DNA of 64,000 nucleotides from the NCBI GenBank assembly GCA_964546435.1, contig CAZJKJ010000004.1:31661-95660 (forward strand). The letters are read 5' to 3'. Shown here one piece after another: positions 8,593 through 15,112 of this stretch (position 1 is the first letter of the stretch; each line of letters opens with the position of its first letter). The position numbers and the translations under genes were made by a program. The notes below the pieces were generated by a model, which was not told where the DNA came from, did no database searches, and saw nothing but the letters and a program-made list of their open reading frames with translations. This DNA comes from CAYNST01 sp964546435 (GTDB taxonomy: Bacteria > Pseudomonadota > Gammaproteobacteria > Pseudomonadales > Cellvibrionaceae).

Positions 8593-11118
8593 ATGACTAG
8601 CTGCGGTTATATGAAATCCATCACCAACACCCTTGCCAACATCGCTCTTGCCAACCTTGCTCTGGCCGTCTTTGTACTCGTTTCGATCCCGCGGACACAC
8701 GCCCAGAATTTTATGCCAACCCCCGCGCAGATCCAGCAGTTCAAAAGCCTTCCGCCGGCACAGCAGAAACAGCTGGCAGAGTCTGTCGGCATTAACCTGG
8801 ACAGCGTTGATCTGAGCGGTGCCATGGGGCAGACTTCGGGACAGCCGATGATCAGCGAGCCGCTTTCTGCAGGCCCGGGTCCGATGGACCTGCAAACCGG
8901 CATGTTCGACGCCAGCACACTGGAGCAATTTGAAGACGAGCAGTCCTGGCTCGAAGAGGTACCCGCCGACGATGGGCTCCTGCCGTTGTTCGGGCGCGAT
9001 ATTTTCAAACCCAATCGACGCATGTTCCGCCCCGCCATCGATATCCCCATTCCGGCCGACTACGTCCTTGGCCCCGGCGATACTCTGGTTGTCCAGCTGT
9101 ACGGAAAGGAAAATGCCAGCCACTCCCTGGTGGTCAACCGGGAAGGCCAGATCCAGTTTCCCCAGATCGGGCCGGTCAATCTTGCCGGCGTGTCTTTCAG
9201 TCAGGCTCAGAAAGTCATTGCCGATATTGTCAACGAACAGATGATCGGCGTGCGGGCTTCGGTAACCATGGGGGCATTGCGCACTATCCGGGTATTTGTT
9301 CTGGGTGAAGTTGAGCGTCCCGGTTCCTTTACCGTGGGCTCTTTATCCACCATGACCAACGCCCTGTTTGAGAGTGGTGGCGTCACCGAAGTCGGTTCGC
9401 TTCGCAATGTGCAGCTGAAACGCAACGGCAAACTGGTTACGACGCTGGACATTTATGACCTGCTGCTGCGCGGGGATACCTCCGGAGACGCCCGCCTGTT
9501 GCCAGGGGACGTCATATTTGTGCCCCCCGTCGGAAAAACCGTCGGCATTACCGGAGAAGTAAAGCGTCCCGCCACTTACGAAATCAAGAATACCGCCACT
9601 GCACAGACATTAATCGACCTGGCCGGCGGGCTTAAAAATACGGCACACCTGCCAGTATCCTATTTGATCAGGCTTGATGATGCGGGCGAGAAGACGCTGA
9701 TCAACATCGATTTGTCCGAAGCACCGGGAATGAATTACCGACTCAAGGACGGCGATACCCTGTCCATTGCGTCTACCCTGGATTTCGTCAATAACCAGAT
9801 CACGCTGTCCGGCCACATCAAACGTGAGGGCGAACGCTCCTGGAAGCCCGGTTTGCGCTTCAGCGATGTCCTGCCCTCCGCCTTCGAGCTGCTGCCCAAC
9901 CCGGATATCGATGTAGCCGTCATCCAGCGTTTCGACGCTTCCACCCGACGGGTCGAAGTCATTCTGTTTTCTCCCGTCGATGCGTGGGACGCCCCCAGAT
10001 CTGCCGCCGACCCGCTGCTGCATGGCAACGACGTCATCCAGATTTTCAATTATGAGGATCCGCGCGCAGAGCAACTGGCAGAAGTGGTATCGCAACTGGA
10101 ATCCCAGGCACGGTACAACGAGCGCCAGAAGGTCGTGACCATCACCGGCAGTGTCCGCTTTCCCGGCACTTATCCACTGTCGGATGGCATGACCACCCGG
10201 CAATTAATCCAGCTGGCCGGCGGCTTGTCTGAAAGCGCTTTTGGTATCAATGGCGAGGTAACCCGTTACGACATTGATGAAAACCGCCAGCGCGTGGTCA
10301 TGCATATCAATGTGGATTTGACCGAAGCGCCCATCGAGCTCTTCCCGGGGGATTCTTTGCAGGTCAAGCAGGTTCCTCTGTGGAAGAAAAAGGAAACCGT
10401 CGAGCTCATTGGCGAGGTCATGTTCCCTGGCACCTATACCATTCTCCCTGGCGAAACCTTTCTGGATGTTCTGACCCGTGCCGGCGGACTGACCCCCCAC
10501 GCCTATCCTCTGGGTGCGGTTTTCTCCCGCAAAGATCTGCGTGACCTGGAGCAGCAGCGTCTCACCGAGCTGAAGAGCAAACTGCAAAGCGACCTGGCGT
10601 CAGCCACGGTCACCGAAACTGGCGGGAGGGCCAACCTGAATCCTCAGGAAGCCGAGATGTTGCTGAAGAATCTGGATGCAGTCAGCCCCCAGGGAAGGAT
10701 GGTGATCGATCTGCCGGCCATCATGCATAATCCCGATTCCAACGACTTCCAGATGGAAGACGGCGACCAGGTAACCATTCCTCGATACAAACCGTCCGTG
10801 ACGGTACTCGGAGAGGTCCAGCATCCGACGTCGCACTTCTTCGACAAGGCTCTGACCGCATTCGAGTACATCGAGAATTCCGGCGGTTACAAACAGCACG
10901 CCGATACATCGCGGATCTATATCGTCAAAGCCAATGGTCGCGTATTCCAGCCGGAAAATTCGGCCTGGTTCCGGGCTTCCAAAGACAGCATCCAGCCCGG
11001 CGACACCATTGTCGTGCCACTGGATACCGATCGGGTTGACAAGCTCTCGTTATGGACAGAAGTGACGCAGATCATTTATCAGACTGCGCTGGGCGTTGCA
11101 GCACTCAATAACCTGTAA
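8593..11118 (+). CDS. Wza-type polysaccharide export protein with multiple SLBB domains
   Basis: A large exported protein (841 residues from ATG 8593). A signal sequence (IALANLALAVFVLVSIPRTHAQ) has no lipobox, unlike Wza. A polysaccharide-export motif (PADYVLGPGDTLVVQLYG, about residue 155) is followed by about six SLBB repeats. Examples are VFVLGEVERPGSFTVGS, VGITGEVKRPATYEI, VTITGSVRFPGTYPL, VELIGEVMFPGTYTI and VTVLGEVQHPTSHFF. Family members form the periplasm-spanning and outer-membrane channel for capsule or exopolysaccharide. Start choice: AGGA at 8583-8586 sits 6 nt before ATG 8593; GTG 8560 in the same frame is possible but lacks such a site. It follows wzi by 126 bp and is probably co-transcribed. 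Wza has two SLBB-like domains, so this is an enlarged version. Confidence 0.85.
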   Translation: MTSCGYMKSITNTLANIALANLALAVFVLVSIPRTHAQNFMPTPAQIQQFKSLPPAQQKQLAESVGINLDSVDLSGAMGQTSGQPMISEPLSAGPGPMDLQTGMFDASTLEQFEDEQSWLEEVPADDGLLPLFGRDIFKPNRRMFRPAIDIPIPADYVLGPGDTLVVQLYGKENASHSLVVNREGQIQFPQIGPVNLAGVSFSQAQKVIADIVNEQMIGVRASVTMGALRTIRVFVLGEVERPGSFTVGSLSTMTNALFESGGVTEVGSLRNVQLKRNGKLVTTLDIYDLLLRGDTSGDARLLPGDVIFVPPVGKTVGITGEVKRPATYEIKNTATAQTLIDLAGGLKNTAHLPVSYLIRLDDAGEKTLINIDLSEAPGMNYRLKDGDTLSIASTLDFVNNQITLSGHIKREGERSWKPGLRFSDVLPSAFELLPNPDIDVAVIQRFDASTRRVEVILFSPVDAWDAPRSAADPLLHGNDVIQIFNYEDPRAEQLAEVVSQLESQARYNERQKVVTITGSVRFPGTYPLSDGMTTRQLIQLAGGLSESAFGINGEVTRYDIDENRQRVVMHINVDLTEAPIELFPGDSLQVKQVPLWKKKETVELIGEVMFPGTYTILPGETFLDVLTRAGGLTPHAYPLGAVFSRKDLRDLEQQRLTELKSKLQSDLASATVTETGGRANLNPQEAEMLLKNLDAVSPQGRMVIDLPAIMHNPDSNDFQMEDGDQVTIPRYKPSVTVLGEVQHPTSHFFDKALTAFEYIENSGGYKQHADTSRIYIVKANGRVFQPENSAWFRASKDSIQPGDTIVVPLDTDRVDKLSLWTEVTQIIYQTALGVAALNNL

Positions 11119-11150
11119 ACAGACCCAGGCAGAGTGTTGGAAACGTTTTT

Positions 11151-11171
11151 GAGGCCAAAGGGACTGGCCTC
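11151..11171. terminator. Hairpin between convergent genes
   Basis: GAGGCCA and TGGCCTC form a perfect 7-bp stem with a 7-base loop, exactly between the SLBB gene stop and the stop codon of the opposing gene. No T-run follows on either strand, so it may act as a transcript 3' end or a Rho-assisted terminator rather than a classical intrinsic one. Confidence 0.5.
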
Positions 11172-11641
11172 TAACCTGCTCTTCCTGCCGCAAGTTTCAC
11201 AACACGCTGGTCCATAGCTGCAAACTCTGTCTGCCCGGCGGGGCTATCGCCAAGCACCGTCAGCACGATTTCGTGCAAATTCAGGTCGCGTGCCGAGGCA
11301 AACGCATACAGATGCATGACCGCCTCAACCGGGTCACCACAGACTGCCTGCGCCAGAAATGACAGGTCCGCACTCATGCCACCCGCAAACCGCACTCTTG
11401 CACCCTGGGGAAACAACAGGCACAGGTCGTGATACAGATAGGCGACGGCCTCCCTTTCGCCTTTTGTATCTTCCGAGGCAAGACAACACAACAATTTGCC
11501 CACCAGCTCCAGACAACCGGCCTGGCGGGAGGCCAGCAGCACGGCTGACATCTCACCTCTGCAAAGATTGCGATCATTCCAGTCATTCAACTCAGCCGCT
11601 CGCGTGTGCCGTGCGGCAATGGCTTTTACTACTCCGAACAT
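11171..11641 (-). CDS. Hypothetical protein (156 residues)
   Basis: I do not recognise this protein. It starts MFGVVKAIAARHTRAAELND and looks mostly helical and soluble, with no signal peptide or clear membrane segment. It has several cysteines (for example AGCLELVGKLLCCLAS and YHDLCLLFP) and a final segment DLNLHEIVLTVLGDS. The start is well supported: AGGAGAGG at 11649-11656 lies 7 bases before ATG 11641, while an in-frame TTG at 11647 lies closer to the ribosome site and is less likely. The strong ribosome site and the uninterrupted frame argue for a real gene. It converges on the polysaccharide export gene and borders the HicAB/tRNA patch, so it may be accessory. Confidence 0.65.
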   Translation of the reverse strand: MFGVVKAIAARHTRAAELNDWNDRNLCRGEMSAVLLASRQAGCLELVGKLLCCLASEDTKGEREAVAYLYHDLCLLFPQGARVRFAGGMSADLSFLAQAVCGDPVEAVMHLYAFASARDLNLHEIVLTVLGDSPAGQTEFAAMDQRVVKLAAGRAG

Positions 11642-11998
11642 AATCAACCTCTCCTGCTTCTTGTCAGGATAGTTGACACAAATGAATTTGACGACATTCT
11701 GCTATTCCAAAGCCCACTCGATCCGATATTCGGTCGCGCCGGCTGTCTTCACCCAACGTGCAGGAATTACCAATAAAAAACGTTGCAAAAGCATAAGAAG
11801 CTCTCTCAAAATCCTAAAACTTCAAAATTTCGGCATTGATTCGAAAGGATTTTTCGCCGATTCGGAGACCGGTTTTCGTCGCTCTCTCTGGATACTCATC
11901 CAGTGCCGCTCGTCGCGCCTCGACTGCAGACCCGCGCCCTACTCCATCCAGGGGATGACCCGCTCAGGTTGGTAGGGTGACCAAAGATAGCAATCCTC
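11642..11998. other. Gene-free AT-richer stretch left of hicAB
   Basis: About 360 bases between the unknown gene and the hicAB promoter. A 100-codon frame on the plus strand (11673-11975) has no ribosome site and no recognisable protein, so I do not call it. The composition is visibly more AT-rich than the flanking housekeeping genes, which suits an acquired segment. Confidence 0.4.
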
Positions 11999-12026
11999 TT
12001 GCATCTGGGGTTATTGGGGTTATAAT
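11999..12026 (+). promoter_or_regulatory. Predicted hicAB promoter with tandem operator-like repeat
   Basis: TTGCAT (11999-12004) and a perfect TATAAT (12021-12026) are separated by 16 bp. Between and overlapping them the 8-mer GGGGTTAT occurs twice in tandem (12007-12014 and 12016-12023). HicB-type antitoxins commonly repress their own promoters, so the repeat is a good candidate operator (inference). Confidence 0.65.
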
Positions 12027-12056
12027 CGCATAAGCCAACAACGCAAGGACCTAACA

Positions 12057-12239
12057 ATCAACTCGCGAAAGTTGCTAGACACACTCGAAGCGGATGGCTG
12101 GAAAGTAGTCAGGGTGAAAGGAAGTCATCATCACCTGAAGCATAAGACGAAACCCGGGACGATTACTGTGCCCCATCCGAAGAAGGACTTACCAAAAGGC
12201 ACCGTCAACAACATTCTAAAATCAGCGGGTCTCAAGTAG
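12057..12239 (+). CDS. hicA: HicA toxin (mRNA interferase) with ATC in place of the start codon
   Basis: The 60-codon frame reads NSRKLLDTLEADGWKVVRV, then GSHHHLKH with the catalytic histidine, then VPHPKKDLPKGTVNNILKSA, a full HicA. HicA proteins are double-stranded-RNA-binding-fold ribonucleases that cleave mRNA and tmRNA and are neutralised by HicB. Relatives begin MNSRK; here the codon at the M position (12057-12059) is ATC. A good ribosome site AAGGA (12045-12049) is spaced 7 bases before it, and no ATG, GTG or TTG lies suitably placed; TTG at 12072 is 22 bases away. So either ATC is used as a weak start, the gene is silenced by a point change, or the base is an error. hicB follows 39 bp downstream. 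Confidence 0.78.
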   Translation: MNSRKLLDTLEADGWKVVRVKGSHHHLKHKTKPGTITVPHPKKDLPKGTVNNILKSAGLK

Positions 12240-12278
12240 ACCCCATCGATTTTCCAATAGGTCAAACAGAGGCGAATT

Positions 12279-12812
12279 ATGTACCACTACCCTATAGCCA
12301 TAGAGCCTGGCGATGCAAAGCGCGCGTATGGCGTGACGTTTCCCGACATTCCAGGTTGCTTCTCCGCTGGGGACACAATCGATGAAGCCATGATCATGGC
12401 TCGCGAAGCTTTGGAGGGACATCTCGAATGCTTGGCAGAGGATGGACAAGAGCCTCCGAAGCCCCGCGATCTGAGTGATTACGTCAGCAAAGATGAGTTC
12501 AAAGGCTACACCTGGGCGCTCGTATCGATTGATCCGTTTCCATATATGGGAAAGTCACAGAAGGTCAACGTCACTATGCCGGGCTTTCTGCTCAAGAAGA
12601 TCGAAGCGTTCGTTCAGACGCACCCTGAATACAAGGACCGCAGCCGATTTTTGCAGACTGCAGCGGTAAGGTTTATCGATGAAACGGAGTTGGGAACGTC
12701 CGAGACGACATATCGCAATACATCGAATCGATCCACCCGACATACGAAGCCTCCTACACGAATGTATGTTTCCGTTCGCGAGGCCGCCGCTTCAAAAAAA
12801 GTAAAGCAATAG
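12279..12812 (+). CDS. hicB: HicB antitoxin with C-terminal extension
   Basis: The 177-residue product begins MYHYPIAIEP and shows the HicB partial RNase-H-like fold (YGVTFPDIPGCFSAGDTIDEA) and a ribbon-helix-helix-like C-terminal part (VNVTMPGFLLKKIEAFV, then SRFLQTAAVRF). It should bind HicA and repress the operon. AGAGG at 12268-12272 supports ATG 12279. Typical HicB proteins of this type end soon after the AA-R-F segment, about residue 133-140; here about 40 extra residues follow, low in hydrophobics and rich in T, S, R and K (TSNRSTRHTKPPTR). This may come from loss of the original stop codon. It pairs with hicA immediately upstream. Confidence 0.9.
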   Translation: MYHYPIAIEPGDAKRAYGVTFPDIPGCFSAGDTIDEAMIMAREALEGHLECLAEDGQEPPKPRDLSDYVSKDEFKGYTWALVSIDPFPYMGKSQKVNVTMPGFLLKKIEAFVQTHPEYKDRSRFLQTAAVRFIDETELGTSETTYRNTSNRSTRHTKPPTRMYVSVREAAASKKVKQ

Positions 12813-13421
12813 AACTTGGCCTGAAAGACAAGTCCCTCCTCCTCCCCGAATTCCAATGCATTTGTTACAGTCTGCGTGGTCGCAAATGGCCAGGGAGGGG
12901 TGGAGCTCGTCATTCGCTGAGAGTAGTGTCATATGATGCCGACCGCCATTCAAGATGCGTCTTGGAGCGCGAGGACATATCGGAGATTCATTACGAGTTC
13001 TCTTGTCGATTCCACATAGGTTTGATGCCGGCAGCATAAATCGACGCATTCGATAGTTCCACGCTTCTGCGGGCATATCTAGCCAGTCATGAAACCATGG
13101 AGGAACACCAGGACAATGCAACTTTGAAAGCGCCGAAATACGAGCGCCATTGCCGGTTGCCTTAGTGCAAAGTGACTGTGGATTTACGACGGGCATGAGC
13201 AAAAACGCCCGTTGCCGTCAACGCAGGCCTGTCACCTTCGAGTGCGGCACTGACCAACATTGATTGGGAAACAGATTTCCCCTCGGAGCTAAAAAACATT
13301 GCGGACGAGGCAGATGATGATTAGAATGCGCCCCGTCGTTTGGCAAAAATACGGAAAAAAGTATTTTTCAACATCGCCAAACATCGGAGAAAGTTTTTTA
13401 GAACAGGATGTTAGATCATTT
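12813..13421. other. Gene debris between hicB and tRNA-Val
   Basis: About 600 bases without an intact gene. On the plus strand, 13199-13324 (stop to stop) encodes a 41-residue tail that reads like a real protein end (ALTNIDWETDFPSEL, then an acidic terminus EADDD) but has no start codon; it may be the remnant of a lost gene. A minus-strand frame (12792-13202) has no ribosome site or known motif. The rest shows nothing recognisable except the palindrome listed separately. Confidence 0.35.
13339..13381. repeat. Nested AT-rich palindrome before tRNA-Val
   Basis: The inner arms AAAAATAC (13345-13352) and GTATTTTT (13361-13368) are perfect complements around an 8-base loop. The outer arms TTTGGC (13339-13344) and GCCAAA (13376-13381) extend the structure after a 7-base bulge. 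It could end upstream transcription or bind a regulator. It also overlaps a possible tRNA promoter (TTGGCA 13340-13345, 16 bp, TATTTT 13362-13367). Confidence 0.5.
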
Positions 13422-13498
13422 AGGACCGTAGCTCAGTTGGTTAGAGCACTACCTTGACATGGTAGGGGTCAGCGGTTCGAGTCCGCTCGGTCCTACCA
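13422..13498 (+). tRNA. tRNA-Val (anticodon GAC)
   Basis: A complete cloverleaf of 77 bases. The acceptor arms are AGGACCG and CGGTCCT, the D arm is GCTC/GAGC, the anticodon stem is CTACC/GGTAG with loop TTGACAT (anticodon GAC), the T arm is AGCGG-TTCGAGT-CCGCT, and the CCA end is encoded. It reads GUC and GUU valine codons. Confidence 0.97.
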
Positions 13499-13621
13499 AC
13501 TTTGGTTAATTAAAGACTTTGGTTGGTAAAGAGGGAAAGGTCTTTCGAAGACCTGTAATACAGCGCCGGAAGTTAGCGTGATTCGGGTAAAAAATTCAGC
13601 ATATTCAAATATTTGCAAGGG

Positions 13622-13650
13622 TTGACATACCGGATCGCAAGAACTAACAT
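13622..13650 (+). promoter_or_regulatory. Predicted promoter of tRNA-Asn
   Basis: A perfect -35 box TTGACA (13622-13627), a 17-bp spacer and TAACAT (13645-13650) lie about 30 bases before the tRNA-Asn gene. This is a strong sigma-70-type match and suggests that the two tRNA genes are transcribed at least partly separately. Confidence 0.75.
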
Positions 13651-13680
13651 ACGCGCCACACCGAGCAAAACCCGTTTTAT

Positions 13681-13756
13681 TCCGCCTTAGCTCAGTCGGT
13701 AGAGCAAATGACTGTTAATCATTGGGTCGCTGGTTCGAGCCCAGCAGGCGGAGCCA
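13681..13756 (+). tRNA. tRNA-Asn (anticodon GTT)
   Basis: A complete 76-base cloverleaf. The acceptor arms are TCCGCCT and AGGCGGA, the D arm is GCTC/GAGC, the anticodon stem is AATGA/TCATT with loop CTGTTAA (anticodon GTT), the T arm is GCTGG-TTCGAGC-CCAGC, and the discriminator is G with an encoded CCA. Confidence 0.97.
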
Positions 13757-13777
13757 AATTCAAGCACTAAATTCAAG

Positions 13778-13809
13778 GGGTTGGAGCAGTTGCTCCGGCC
13801 CTTTTTTTT
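13778..13809 (+). terminator. Rho-independent terminator after tRNA-Asn
   Basis: GGG-TT-GGAGCA pairs with TGCTCC-GG-CCC around a two-base loop, with two G-T pairs in the middle. Eight Ts follow directly (13802-13809). This is a textbook intrinsic terminator closing the tRNA unit before galE. Confidence 0.92.
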
Positions 13810-13970
13810 GCTTCTGAATTGACAGCCACCTGATTTGCCCCTCTTTGGTCCGCTGCGCAGACGGCGCGGCTACGCACCGCCCTTTCAAGCCTCGACCGAT
13901 ACCTGACGAAAGGGGTGTTCCGGTATCCGATAAGCGCTAGAATTCGACAAATTTTACGGGAGCGGTTTAG

Positions 13971-14993
13971 ATGGCCATTCTGATCACCGGAGGTGCCGGA
14001 TTTATAGGGTCCCACACCTGCGTTGTCTTTCTCGAAGCGGGTCTGGACATTGTCGTAGTGGACAATTTCCACAACAGTCATGCCGAATCCATGCACCGGG
14101 TCAGTCAGCTGACCGGTCGCACCTTCCCGGTGGTGGAAGCCGACATCACCGATGCCGCTGCCATGCGGCAGATCTTTCGCGACCATGCCATTGATGCGGT
14201 GATTCACTTCGCGGGCTGGAAAGCCGTCGGAGAGTCCACGCGGATTCCCCTGTCTTACTACCACAACAATGTCGCTGGCACTGTCACCCTGTGCGCGATC
14301 ATGGCGGAGTTTGGTTGCCACACACTGGTGTTCAGCTCGTCGGCAACGGTTTATGGTGTCCCGGAAAGGATGCCTCTGGATGAGGACTGTCACACCGCTG
14401 CCATCAACCCCTATGGCCGCAGCAAACTGATGGTGGAAGAAATACTGGGAGACCTGCACCAATCGCAGCCAGACCGCTGGCGTATTGCCCTGTTGCGGTA
14501 CTTCAATCCCATCGGCGCCCACCCCAGCGGCCGGATCGGCGAAGATCCGAACGATGTCCCCAACAACCTGCTGCCCTTCGTGGCACAGGTCGCGTCTGGA
14601 CGCCGGGAGCGGGTCAACGTGTTCGGCAATGACTATGACACTCCGGATGGAACCGGGGTGCGGGATTACATCCATGTCATGGATCTGGCCGAGGGTCACC
14701 TCAAAGCCTTTGAGTACCTCAGCACCCGCTCCGGCGTCATCGACGCCTTTAATCTGGGCACCGGCAAAGGGTTTTCCGTGCTCGAGATTATCAACAGGTT
14801 CCACAGGATTTCCAGCCAGCCCGTCCCCTACCAGATCGCGCCCCGACGCCCTGGAGACATTGCCACCTGTTATGCCGATGTTCGCAAAGCCAATGAAGTT
14901 CTGCGCTGGCAATGCCGTTATGAGCTTGAAGAAATGATCGAGCACGCCTGGAACTGGCAACGCCAGAACCCGAACGGATACCAGCCCACATAA
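13971..14993 (+). CDS. galE: UDP-glucose 4-epimerase
   Basis: The 340-residue product interconverts UDP-glucose and UDP-galactose using tightly bound NAD+, supplying galactosyl units for LPS or exopolysaccharide. The Rossmann signature ITGGAGFIGSH is at residues 4-14. The catalytic set is visible as SSSATVYG (Ser) and YGRSK (Tyr-x-x-x-Lys). RYFNPIGAHPSGRIGEDP and the late GTGKGFSVLE also match GalE. Length equals the family (338 in E. coli). ATG 13971 is preceded by GGGAG. It stands alone after the tRNA terminator and converges on aceF. Confidence 0.95.
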   Translation: MAILITGGAGFIGSHTCVVFLEAGLDIVVVDNFHNSHAESMHRVSQLTGRTFPVVEADITDAAAMRQIFRDHAIDAVIHFAGWKAVGESTRIPLSYYHNNVAGTVTLCAIMAEFGCHTLVFSSSATVYGVPERMPLDEDCHTAAINPYGRSKLMVEEILGDLHQSQPDRWRIALLRYFNPIGAHPSGRIGEDPNDVPNNLLPFVAQVASGRRERVNVFGNDYDTPDGTGVRDYIHVMDLAEGHLKAFEYLSTRSGVIDAFNLGTGKGFSVLEIINRFHRISSQPVPYQIAPRRPGDIATCYADVRKANEVLRWQCRYELEEMIEHAWNWQRQNPNGYQPT

Positions 14994-15071
14994 CCCACAG
15001 TCCATCAGGCGGCCGCAATGAGCGGTCGTAGAGCTAAAGGTATGGGAAACTGAAAGTAGCAGGATTGGTAA

Positions 15072-15095
15072 ACAGGGCGCCGAACAGCGCCCTGT
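15072..15095. terminator. Hairpin between galE and aceF
   Basis: ACAGGGCGC and GCGCCCTGT form a perfect 9-bp stem with loop CGAACA in the 119-bp gap between two convergent stops. Only short T-runs flank it, so it is a candidate bidirectional terminator of moderate strength. Confidence 0.6.
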
Positions 15096-15112
15096 AACGG
15101 TCATCCCCGGCT

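Noticed and set aside
11673..11975. A 100-codon plus-strand frame before hicAB
   Set aside because: No ribosome site, odd composition and no recognisable protein.
12792..13202. A 136-codon minus-strand frame beside hicB
   Set aside because: It overlaps the hicB end, has no ribosome site, and I recognise no motif; left as uncalled sequence.
13422..13756. Integration (att) site at the tRNA genes for an element containing hicAB
   Set aside because: I found no second copy of either tRNA 3' end and no integrase gene in the window.
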